From: Thecamonas trahens ATCC 50062
Taxonomy: Eukaryota; Apusozoa; Apusomonadida; Apusomonadidae
Direction: 5' to 3'
DNA: 64,000 bases
Assembly (NCBI RefSeq): GCF_000142905.1
Contig: NW_013657668.1
Location: forward strand, 498,822-562,821
Made by a program: the position numbers and the translations under genes. Shown piece after piece: positions 1 to 7,983 of the stretch. The notes below the pieces were generated by a model. The model was not told where the DNA came from. It searched no databases and saw only the letters and a list, made by a program, of their open reading frames with translations. Position 1 is the first letter of the stretch; each line of letters begins with the position of its first letter.

Positions 1-153
1 GTCATCCGCCAGTCGCGCGCGAGCCTGAGCACCGCCTGCGCGCGTGCTTGCCCGCCTCGACCTCGACGATGACTTCTTGCTCGCCGACCGAGCATCCTTC
101 GATTGCGACCTACTGGATCCCTTCTGCCTTGACCTTGACCTTCTACTCGACAT
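1..153 (-). CDS. SR-rich protein, N-terminal fragment (runs off window)
   Basis: An ATG on the minus strand at 153 opens a frame with no stop for all 51 codons to the window edge. The peptide begins MSSRRSRSRQKGSSRSQSKD and is dominated by Ser, Arg and Lys, including several RS dipeptides, then turns Ala/Arg rich. RS-rich N-termini occur in splicing and RNA-processing factors, but no folded domain is visible in the part present, so no function is assigned. The plus-strand reading across the same DNA is low-complexity Leu/Asp and looks like its antisense shadow. The gene must continue to the left of the window. Confidence 0.5.
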   Translation of the reverse strand, partial: MSSRRSRSRQKGSSRSQSKDARSASKKSSSRSRRASTRAGGAQARARLADD

Positions 154-400
154 TCGTGTGTGCGTGTGGATGAGCTGCCAGTGGCCGAGACGAGAGCTGC
201 GCGTGTCGCCTATAGTTGTTTCGCGAATGACGTGAGGGCGGGGAGCGGGCCGAGGAAGCCCAGAGTTATCCAAGGGTGGCGTGGGTTGTGGAGGATGCTT
301 GTGGAAGGGAGATGGGCGGAAGGGAGGGGATTAGTAGGAGAATGGGGATATGTGTGTGGGCTGTGGGTGCTATGTTGAAGGAAGAGGGATATGCACCTCT
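154..400. other. Intergenic, G-rich
   Basis: This lies between the divergent SR-rich fragment and the minisatellite. It is G-rich on the plus strand, which means C-rich on the coding strand of the leftward gene. No coding signal is seen. Confidence 0.4.
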
Positions 401-710
401 GCATTGTGCAAACGTGAGTTAATCGTTGTGTTTCATCCCTGCATTATACAAACGTGAGTTAATCGTTGTGTCTCATCTCTTCATTGTGCAAACGTGAGTT
501 AATCGTTGTGTTTCATCCCTGCATTATGCAAACGTGAGTTAATCGTTGTGTCTCATCCCTGCATTATACAAACGTGAGTTAATCGTTGTGTTTCATCCCT
601 GCATTATGCAAACGTGAGTTAATCGTTGTGTCTCATCCCTGCATTATACAAACGTGAGTTAATCGTTGTGTCTCATCCCTGCATTGTGCAAACGTGAGTT
701 AATCGTTGTG
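401..710. repeat. 40-bp minisatellite, about 7.75 copies
   Basis: The core aaacgtgagttaatcgttgt recurs at exactly 40-bp spacing, for example with aatcgttgtg at 421, 461, 501, 541, 581, 621, 661 and 701. Copies differ at a few positions (gcattgtgca, gcattataca or gcattatgca; tttcat or tctcat), and some variants alternate between neighbours. There are no unique spacers between copies. The array ends 77 bp before the lipase start codon, so it sits in that gene's promoter or 5' UTR region. Confidence 0.95.
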
Positions 711-787
711 CCTGCATTGTGCCATTCGGCTGGTGCCAATGTTCCCAAAAGCCGCCGTCGTGGAACACCCGTCGCCTTCCCTTCGCC

Positions 788-2635
788 ATGGCCAGCAACG
801 GCAACCAGGGCATACAGCCGACCCTCGGCAGGCTTGCACGGGTAGGGGCATACACAGCATCGGCAGGACTGTTTGTCTCGAGGTGGGGCCTCGCACTCTC
901 ATCCACAGCGGCGTCATCGGCCCTCGGCCTCTCCTCGCTCCTCGCCTCTTCGACCGCCCTCGTCGTCCCCTCGCTCCTGCCTGGTGGCTCAGCCATTTCT
1001 TCGGCTCTCTCGGCCATCGCTCTCGGCTCGTGGGCTGCACGCACCTCGATCACCGCATCATCACTTTCGGCACAGTCATCGCTGCTCGCCCTAGAACTCG
1101 CCCTCCGCACCGGCTCGTGGGCCGCTGCAACCATCGCCTCAGTCGCCTCGGCTTCGTCCTCGGCTCCGGCACCAGCTGCGACAGACGACTTTGACAATGC
1201 GCCGCTGGTGGTAGCCTGGCGGAGCTGGGAGCGCCCGGACTCGGTTGATCGCTGGCTTCGCCCGGCCATGAACGTGCATGCATGGCAGCTCGACGTGGAC
1301 ATCTTGCAGACCGCCATCGGCTCACACGCTGCTGCGCTGAGCGCATGGACGGCTGCTGATGGAAACATGGCGGCCTTGCCCGAGGCCAAGCGCATGACGC
1401 TCGCGCTGTGGTACGCCGCCGCCCACGCTGCGCTCGAGCCGTCGGACGCGCGGTCTGCGCTCGGCAGCCGTCTCCTCTCGGGCGGATCAGCAGTGGCCGC
1501 GCTGGCCTTGCTGCATCAGCACGAGCGGGGCGCGAGTGCAAGCGAGCGCAAGCCAAGAGTCGAAACAGAAGCTGCGCCTGCGACAAGCTCGTCGTGGTCG
1601 TCGTGGCTTCCTTGGCGGGCGCGGGCGTCGCAGCCGCGGGCTGCGGGCTCGTCATCCGAGGCTGCAGCACTCGTCAACTTGGGGCGTATGTACATGCCGC
1701 TGGCGATCGCAGCGTACGGTGAGGCTGCGCTTATCAAGCTTTCGGCCGAGCCAGAGGTTGCAGCAGCGTATCCGTCGTTTGATGCTTTTGTGAGCTCGGT
1801 TGCTGGCGACGAGCTGCGGGTGGTGCGTGCGCGTGGACAGACCGACGGCCGCGCGCTCAACTACGCAGTGCTGGAGGACACCGCTAATAGCGTGATTGTC
1901 GTTGCCATTGCCGCGCCGCGCAGTTTGGACGAGCTTGTGACCTCGGCACTTGTCAAGCCACCGCTCAAGCTCGATGATGCTAACTTTGTGGCGCGCGAGG
2001 CGCACGAGCTCGCGGTTACACTCCGCGACGAGATCGGACCAGAGCTCGCACGGCTGGCTCTGGCACAGGCTGCGCCGGCCACCGTGGTGGTGGCCGGGCA
2101 CTCTCTCGGCGGCTCGGTTGCCGCGCTCCTCGCGCTCTACCTTGTCGAGCCGATGCGCGAGGCTGCACCCGCAGCCACTGTCCGCGCACTTGCATACGCC
2201 CCGCTTCCGTTTGTGTCGCACCGGTACGCGATCCAGGACGTGGTCCGCAGAACAGTTGTTGTCTACGTAGCCACCGCCGACGCCCTGCCACGACTGACGG
2301 CCTCGCACGTGGCAGCGCGGGTGACGGCACCGCTTGTCGCACTCGCTACAAGCGCAGCTGCGCTGGTCCCGGCCATTCTTCTTGGCGAGCAGGTCGACGC
2401 CGGTGCCGCTCTGCTGCCTGCGCCGACCGACCTCCCGTCGCTCTCCAGCCCGGGCCTCGAGGCCAATCTCGTTGTCGCCGGCACGGTTTTGGTCGTCGAC
2501 AATGGCGGCGAGATTGTCAACGAGAGTGAGCCCGGTGCACTCGCCGCGGGCCTGACGCTTGCTCCCGACGCGTTTACCTCGCACATGCCGCAAGCCTATG
2601 CGCGCGCGCTCTCGGTCACCACCGATAGCTGCTGA
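788..2635 (+). CDS. Class-3 / sn1-diacylglycerol-lipase-type alpha/beta hydrolase
   Basis: About 615 aa. The first ATG in the frame is at 788 (gccATGg context); the frame also opens upstream with a GTG at 719, which is unlikely as a eukaryotic start. The nucleophile elbow GHSLGGS puts the catalytic Ser near residue 439. A conserved Asp (YVATAD, about 498) and a His in SHMPQAY (about 599) complete a plausible Ser-Asp-His triad, and the His-x-Pro context is typical of DAG-lipase-like class-3 lipases. The first 120 residues contain Ala/Ser/Leu-rich hydrophobic stretches that may form weak membrane segments. Expected role: hydrolysis of an acyl ester of a glycerolipid at a membrane. Its stop is 10 nt from the stop of the convergent LRR gene. 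No introns are seen. Confidence 0.8.
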   Translation: MASNGNQGIQPTLGRLARVGAYTASAGLFVSRWGLALSSTAASSALGLSSLLASSTALVVPSLLPGGSAISSALSAIALGSWAARTSITASSLSAQSSLLALELALRTGSWAAATIASVASASSSAPAPAATDDFDNAPLVVAWRSWERPDSVDRWLRPAMNVHAWQLDVDILQTAIGSHAAALSAWTAADGNMAALPEAKRMTLALWYAAAHAALEPSDARSALGSRLLSGGSAVAALALLHQHERGASASERKPRVETEAAPATSSSWSSWLPWRARASQPRAAGSSSEAAALVNLGRMYMPLAIAAYGEAALIKLSAEPEVAAAYPSFDAFVSSVAGDELRVVRARGQTDGRALNYAVLEDTANSVIVVAIAAPRSLDELVTSALVKPPLKLDDANFVAREAHELAVTLRDEIGPELARLALAQAAPATVVVAGHSLGGSVAALLALYLVEPMREAAPAATVRALAYAPLPFVSHRYAIQDVVRRTVVVYVATADALPRLTASHVAARVTAPLVALATSAAALVPAILLGEQVDAGAALLPAPTDLPSLSSPGLEANLVVAGTVLVVDNGGEIVNESEPGALAAGLTLAPDAFTSHMPQAYARALSVTTDSC

Positions 2636-2645
2636 GCGAGGCTTG

Positions 2646-4940
2646 TCACGAGTAAAAGTGAAACGCAGTCGACGACGACGATCGGTGGACCTCATCCTGT
2701 CGTGCAATGCTCTTGATCCGCACGCCCGAGCTATTGACGCGGCAGAGGGGCAACCCAGAATCCGCGACATGCATGCCCGAGCCCAAGCCCGAGCCCGACA
2801 ACTGCGACGATGGCAGTGAAGCAAGCGAGGCGCCACCGGTTGTGCCCCGTGAGTTGGTCGGCGAGGCTGACCCAGTCACCAAGCCCGAGGAGCTGGCGTA
2901 GGCAACGTCGCGGAGCGAGACAGGAAAGCGCGAAGAAGCTTGCGCACTTTGGCTCTCCCTCTCGTTGCTCTTGTTCTCGACAGGCTTCTGCCCCTGACCG
3001 GCGGGCTCGGCGACGCCGAGCTGGGGTGGTTGCTCATCGGTACTCGCAGGGCGGGCTACCGGCAGCTCATGGGCGCTGTCGGACCACCAGGCGGGGATAG
3101 CCGACCCTTTGGGACCGAGGGCAGCAGCCTGCATCTGGGCGTACACAGTGTAAAAGGCATCGGTGACACCCGGGAACTTGGACTCGAGGTCGGCGAGAAC
3201 GTCTGCGGTTCGGGCGCGCTCGATGGTCAGCGACGAGTGATGCGGGCCGGCGAGGAGACGGCCCGCCGCCGTCGCCATGCGGGTGTCCTGTGCCTGGAGC
3301 AAAGTGAGTGGGTCGTGTGTGGATACCGGATGCGAGACAAAGGCGGCGTCGAGGACGGCTTGTGGGACAGAGAACGTGCTGTCGAAGCGATCGTTGTCAG
3401 CGATGCGCGCGATGGCATCGGTCAGCTGCTGAGCAGTCTCGGGAGTGACCGAGTTGTTGTCCACAGCAAGCTCGAGAGGCGGGCGGGTCGGGAACAGCTC
3501 CAGAAGGCAGATTAACTCATGGACGCCAGCATCGGTTACGTCGTTGCCGCTCAAATCAACTCGCGCAATGCGGGCGTTGAGAACAACCGCTCGGGCGACA
3601 GCGCCCATGGCATCGTCTGATACAAAGTTGGCGGCAATGTTGAGCTCCTCAAGGGCGGGCGCACGGGCGAGTGTCTGCGCGATGGCAGCGACGCCGTCGT
3701 CAAAGAGCTCGTTGTCGGCGATGCCGAGCACAGTGAGCGAGGTGGCGGCTGGGAGTGCGGCTGCGATGACTGAGGCACCACCAGGACCGAGGTGGTTGTA
3801 GTCGAGACAGATCGACGAGATCGTTGACTTGGGATGCGCGAGCACAAAGGCAATTTGTGAGGCACTCGAGTCGGTGATGGCGTTCTTGGCGAGGTCAATG
3901 TGAGCTGGAAAGACCTCGCCGCCAGGCACGTCGACCATGGCGGCGAGGAGCGCATGGACGTCGCTATCGCCAAAGTTGCATGCCACCAGACGGAGCTCAT
4001 CGAGCTGGACGGCAGCAAAGATGCGCCCCGCGTACTTGCTGAGGTTGGCAGACGTCTGCGCTTGCTCGTCGAGGTCGATTTGTGAGAGATCGAGCGATCC
4101 CTCGGTGACAGCCGATCCGAGTGGGTTGTGTGAGACGTCTAGCACACGGAGGGTGGGACAGCCTCGGATGCCGCGGGAAAGCACCGCAAGTCCATCGACG
4201 TCGAGCGAGACGTCACAGAGAGAAAGTCTTGTGAGCGGTGCATTCACAAGCATGCGTGCCACATACACCATACCTTGGGCCTTGAGTCGGTTGTGCGAGA
4301 AGACGACAGCCTCGAGCCGCGGCAACAACGACAGCGTGGCACAGAGCGTGCGGGTCTTCTCGCGGTCGAGACCTTGCCACGACACATCGATCGACTTGAC
4401 CTTCTTGGCAATCCGTCTCGAGCGGAGCGACTTGGTCGACCGGCTTGACTTGACCGACTTGATGGTCGCGGTTGAGCCGACATCATCGTCGACGTCTGTT
4501 CCTTCGTCCGACTTTCCGCTCTCACCAGACTCTGTCGAGCCTTTGCCGAGCCAGTCGACCCTCCGCGGCGGCGCCGTCTCCCGTCCCAGTGACGATGACG
4601 ACGAAGCCGAGAGGCCTTGGACCAGACCTATGGAGCCCGGAATAGACTCCAGCCGACCGTGATGGCTCGCCGCGAGCTGTTCCGAGTCTGCGAGTGCGTG
4701 AGGCGACAAGCCAGCCGAGCCAGCCGAGCCGACCGAGCCCCCAGAACCGGGTGAGCCAACCGCATGTACTTCATGTGGACCAGGGCTCTGTTGGGCTTCG
4801 CTTCCGCTCTCTGGGCGACTCTCGTCCGGCCCGCCTGCGTCGAGGACCTTGATAAGCTCATTGAAGACATACGAGTCGCAGAGCGCATTGGCCTTCACGG
4901 TGACATGGCCGCGCTTGAAGAGGACAACACGGTGTGGCAT
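2646..4940 (-). CDS. Leucine-rich repeat (RNI-like) protein
   Basis: 764 aa, starting at the ATG at 4940 (MPHRVVLFKRGHVTV). After a Ser/Gly/Glu-rich linker (about residues 40-180), residues 190-520 carry ribonuclease-inhibitor-type LRRs: repeated L..L.LS.N.L and LDVSHNPLG, IDLAKNAITD, LGIADNEL, LNIAANFVSD and VDLSGNDVTD segments. Such repeats form a protein-binding horseshoe. The C-terminal 200 residues are Ser/Gly/Pro-rich and low complexity. There is no signal peptide or TM segment, so it is probably a cytosolic scaffold; the partner is unknown. It converges on the lipase gene. Confidence 0.8.
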   Translation of the reverse strand: MPHRVVLFKRGHVTVKANALCDSYVFNELIKVLDAGGPDESRPESGSEAQQSPGPHEVHAVGSPGSGGSVGSAGSAGLSPHALADSEQLAASHHGRLESIPGSIGLVQGLSASSSSSLGRETAPPRRVDWLGKGSTESGESGKSDEGTDVDDDVGSTATIKSVKSSRSTKSLRSRRIAKKVKSIDVSWQGLDREKTRTLCATLSLLPRLEAVVFSHNRLKAQGMVYVARMLVNAPLTRLSLCDVSLDVDGLAVLSRGIRGCPTLRVLDVSHNPLGSAVTEGSLDLSQIDLDEQAQTSANLSKYAGRIFAAVQLDELRLVACNFGDSDVHALLAAMVDVPGGEVFPAHIDLAKNAITDSSASQIAFVLAHPKSTISSICLDYNHLGPGGASVIAAALPAATSLTVLGIADNELFDDGVAAIAQTLARAPALEELNIAANFVSDDAMGAVARAVVLNARIARVDLSGNDVTDAGVHELICLLELFPTRPPLELAVDNNSVTPETAQQLTDAIARIADNDRFDSTFSVPQAVLDAAFVSHPVSTHDPLTLLQAQDTRMATAAGRLLAGPHHSSLTIERARTADVLADLESKFPGVTDAFYTVYAQMQAAALGPKGSAIPAWWSDSAHELPVARPASTDEQPPQLGVAEPAGQGQKPVENKSNERESQSAQASSRFPVSLRDVAYASSSGLVTGSASPTNSRGTTGGASLASLPSSQLSGSGLGSGMHVADSGLPLCRVNSSGVRIKSIARQDEVHRSSSSTAFHFYS

Positions 4941-5173
4941 GGCGCGGCACCGTGGTCACAGAGCAAGCAAGCAAGAACGTTCCAAGTATACCTGTGTCGC
5001 CTTGTTTGCTCGCTAAACCTTCCCACAATATCTCGGCTATGCTCTTGTTCCCACGCCCCACCGCGTTCTGGAGCGAGGTGATGACCATTCCTATCCGCTG
5101 TGGGAAAAAATCGGGTCTTCGCGAGGGTGGACTGTGGGAGGAAAAAACGTTTGACAGACCGCTTATCCGCATT

Positions 5174-6819
5174 TTAATTGGCTTGACTCACGTGGCCCCA
5201 AATAGGTGACAGCCTGTCCTGGTTGCCACTCGCGCTGCTATCGGCACAGAGAGCAGCACGGAGCGCTGCGGCGGCAGAAGGCGAGAGCGAGCGTGGGTAT
5301 GACGTGCTTGCAGAGGAGGCGTAGCTGGCCAGAATATCGAGCGCTTCGTCAAGCAGTTTCTGGGCGGATGCGGCGGCATCGACAACAACATCAGATGTTA
5401 GTCGTGATTCGGCCAAATCAAACGGAGCGCCCAGGTGGATGAGAAAGCGGAGGCTGCCGCCTCCGTCCAGGATGCCGATGTAGACCGGCCGGCCCGGCTC
5501 GATGGTCACGGTGTCGAGTGCGGCAAGGAGCGTGTCTGTTTTTGAGCAAGCTGTTTCACCGACATTGCCGGTCGAGAGCAGGGCGTCGTCGACCTTGGCA
5601 CAAACGACATAGCTGAGGCCTGGCGGGTACTCAGCCGATGCCATTGCTGGCGTTGCCGACGCCTCATAGGCAGCGTGGATGGCAAGCTTGTAGCCGGGCG
5701 CGAGATCAGCGACAAGCGCCGAGAGTGCAGCTCCTGCGGGCGACGCGAGCGGAAGTGGGACAAGGGCACCGCCAGCAAGCGTTCGGATGTCTAGCCGCGC
5801 GGCGTGCGCAGCGTGTGAGGTCAACGCACGTGTGCGGGCATCAATGGCAGCACGCGCGTCCGCCATCGCAGTGTCGAGTGCAGAAAAGGCTTCCGTATAG
5901 CGTGGCCCGAGACTCGCGAGCTGGGCCTCGGCAGAGGCGAGCCGTGCGGAAGCAGCAGCAGCAGCAGCGGCGTACTCGGCGTCGAGCGCGGCCGTGGCGT
6001 CGGTGACGGCGCTCACCAGCGCCGTCCACTCGGCATCGAGCACGCGACAAGCGCGATCGTGGGCGTTGGTGGCGGCACGGGCACGGATAGCTGCTGCAGA
6101 AGCAGCTCGCCGCGCGGAATCAACCGCCGCGGCGCGCGTAGCCGCAAACTCGCGCTCGGCGGCGAGGTGAGCATCGCGGGCGGTGGCGACTCGGCTCTCG
6201 GCCACCCGCAGGCCGTCGAGGCTTGACAGCGCGGGCATGTGGTGGAGTACAAGGTCGACATACGACGGATGCCGCGCGAGCGGGTTGCCCGGGCGTGCGG
6301 ATCGGCCAGCGCCAAGTGTGCAAGGCGGGGCAGCCTTGCAAGTTTCGAGAGAACCGCGGGCGAGGCTAGGCGATTGCCCGAGAGGTTGATCTTGGTGAGC
6401 GCGGCAAGCCGACCGACACCGGCGAGGTCGGTCAGCGCATTGTCAGCAACATCGAGATCGGCAAGCATTGGGGCATCGAGCTCGGCCGATGTCGGCAGGC
6501 TCGTCAGCTCGTTGCCTGCGAGGTTGAGGGCAACGAGGGCCGGCAGCGAGAGCGTTTGCTTTGCGAGCGGCGAGCCGATTCGATTGCTGGGACAAATGAG
6601 ATGGGTTATATGGAGCGCAACGCCGATGCCGTCGAGCGATCGCAGCGAGCCGTGCGACATGAGCCGGACAGTGGTCAGCGACGGCGAGCTCAGCGCTGCG
6701 CCGAGGGCGACGATCGACCGGCAGTCGGTTCCGACCAGCGACAGCTCCTCCGCGTCGGTGGGGAGCGCTTCCGGCAGGGCCTCGAACGCCCACTCGTACC
6801 TGCGCCCACCAGCGGCCAT
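5174..6819 (-). CDS. LRR protein with LRR-cap and Ala-rich coiled coil (one-base break in assembly)
   Basis: Two minus-strand frames belong to one gene. The upstream frame (ATG 6819, MAAGGRRYEW; an upstream in-frame ATG lies at 6873) gives LRRs such as ALNLAGNELTSLP, LADLDVADNAL and INLSGNRL. The downstream frame supplies a textbook LRR cap, NPLARHPSYVDLVLHHMPAL followed by SSLDG. The switch falls at 6285-6293 in a CCCGGG context and is healed by one added base (…HAR-G-NPLARHP…), giving 548 aa. After the cap comes a long Ala/Arg/Glu-rich helical stretch (likely coiled coil) and a C-terminal region without recognised motifs. The gene is divergent from the heliorhodopsin gene across a short shared promoter. 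Confidence 0.7.
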
Positions 6820-7012
6820 AGACAGAGCGGCGAGCGGTGACGACGGGTGAGGTGTTTGCAAGCGTGCTGGCATGTGCGCCTACGTGTGTGTGTGTATGCA
6901 CCGGTTGTGGTGATGTGGCGTGGGGGGTGCGAGTGTTGACGACACAAATTGTTGGGAGGGTCGCAAGTGGGTGGGGGGTGGGGGGTGAGGAGCTGACATT
7001 TTTTCTTCTGTG
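6820..7012. promoter_or_regulatory. Divergent promoter region (LRR gene / heliorhodopsin)
   Basis: 193 bp separate the two divergent start codons. The plus strand carries several runs of 5-6 G (for example gtggggggtggggggtgagg near 6971-6990), so C-tracts face the leftward LRR gene. No TATA-like box stands out. Confidence 0.4.
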
Positions 7013-7972
7013 ATGCGGCCGAATGCTTCTCTGGGTGGTATGAACGGAGCGGAGTGCCTCGGAGCGGACGGTACGAGAGGTAGCTTGACTCAGGTCATGT
7101 CGCTCCACCGACGACAAGTGGCGGGCAACGAGTTGGGCAGGGACGCGCCACCGGCACCCATTATGGGCGTACCGGGTGCGGCGGCGCGGTATGTGCGGAA
7201 CGGCGGCGGAGAGGCGACGCAAAAGTCGGTGCGGCGGACAGCCTTTGCTGAGCTCCGCATCTGGCTGGTCATCGTCGCCATCCTTCATGCGGTACAGGCG
7301 ATAGTCTTTCTCGCTCGAGGAGGAATAGCAAGCGTGCCGGTGACTGCGAGCTTTTCCAACGCTGCGCCTGGTCTTCTCGCTATCCCTCAGGCCAAAGTGC
7401 TCTTCTCGGTCAATCTCGCCTCGACAACTGCTTTGTACGTCGGTCTCGAGGCCGCCGGCCTTGCTCTCCTCGCTTCTGTTGGCTTTGACCGTTATTCCAC
7501 GCAGATCCGTCGTCGAGCCGGCTCGCTTCGCTGGCTGGCCATGGGTATACCGGCTGTCATCATGTACTTGCTCATCGCCATGATTGCCGGTGTGACGGAT
7601 CTTGCGGCGCTGCTCATGCTCACGTCGTCGATGGTGGCATGCTTTGCGCTCGGTTCTGCAGCAGAGGCCAACGTCCGGACGACTGGCAGTCTTTCTTGGA
7701 CTTTGTTCGGGTTTGGCTGCTTTGCCGGCGGCATGCCGTGGCTGGTGATTGTTCTCTATGCCGCCATGGCCGGCGGCGCGTACCCGAGCTTTCTCGTGGC
7801 GCTGGTAGCTCTTCAGATGGTCGCCACGCTTGCCTTTCCGCTCAACTTGGCCATCACCAACTCACGGTTCGGGTGGTCTGCACTCACAGGCGAAGTCATC
7901 TTTGTCCTTATCTCGCTCATGGCCAAGACGCTTCTGGCGTGGATGGTGTTTGGCTTCGCGTCGCTAGAGTAG
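7013..7972 (+). CDS. Heliorhodopsin (retinal-binding 7TM protein) with altered counterion
   Basis: 319 aa from the ATG at 7013 (other in-frame ATGs follow within the 80-aa hydrophilic N-terminus). Seven hydrophobic segments follow. Identification rests on landmark motifs recalled from heliorhodopsin 48C12: RW at the start of TM3 followed at fixed spacing by G-x-x-D (R173-W174 to D196), FGCFAGGMPW in TM5, and GEVIFVLISLMAKTLLAW in TM7 with the Schiff-base Lys at K305. H92/Q95 (TM1) and S301 (TM7) match active-site residues H23, Q26 and S237. The Glu counterion (E107 in 48C12) is Ala176 here, and the residue aligned with S76 is Glu146. Expected role: a light sensor or enzyme regulator, not a pump. 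The N-terminus should be cytosolic in this family. Confidence 0.85.
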   Translation: MRPNASLGGMNGAECLGADGTRGSLTQVMSLHRRQVAGNELGRDAPPAPIMGVPGAAARYVRNGGGEATQKSVRRTAFAELRIWLVIVAILHAVQAIVFLARGGIASVPVTASFSNAAPGLLAIPQAKVLFSVNLASTTALYVGLEAAGLALLASVGFDRYSTQIRRRAGSLRWLAMGIPAVIMYLLIAMIAGVTDLAALLMLTSSMVACFALGSAAEANVRTTGSLSWTLFGFGCFAGGMPWLVIVLYAAMAGGAYPSFLVALVALQMVATLAFPLNLAITNSRFGWSALTGEVIFVLISLMAKTLLAWMVFGFASLE

Positions 7973-7983
7973 CAGTACCGAGC

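Noticed and set aside
401-710. CRISPR array
   Set aside because: Units are contiguous with no unique spacers, and the genome is eukaryotic.
719-787. Lipase start at the GTG at 719
   Set aside because: No ATG there and the upstream codons belong to the minisatellite tail; the ATG at 788 has a good context.
1652-2836. 394-aa minus-strand ORF opposite the lipase
   Set aside because: Antisense shadow of a GC-rich gene: Arg/Cys/His-rich, no domain, while the plus strand has an intact catalytic triad.
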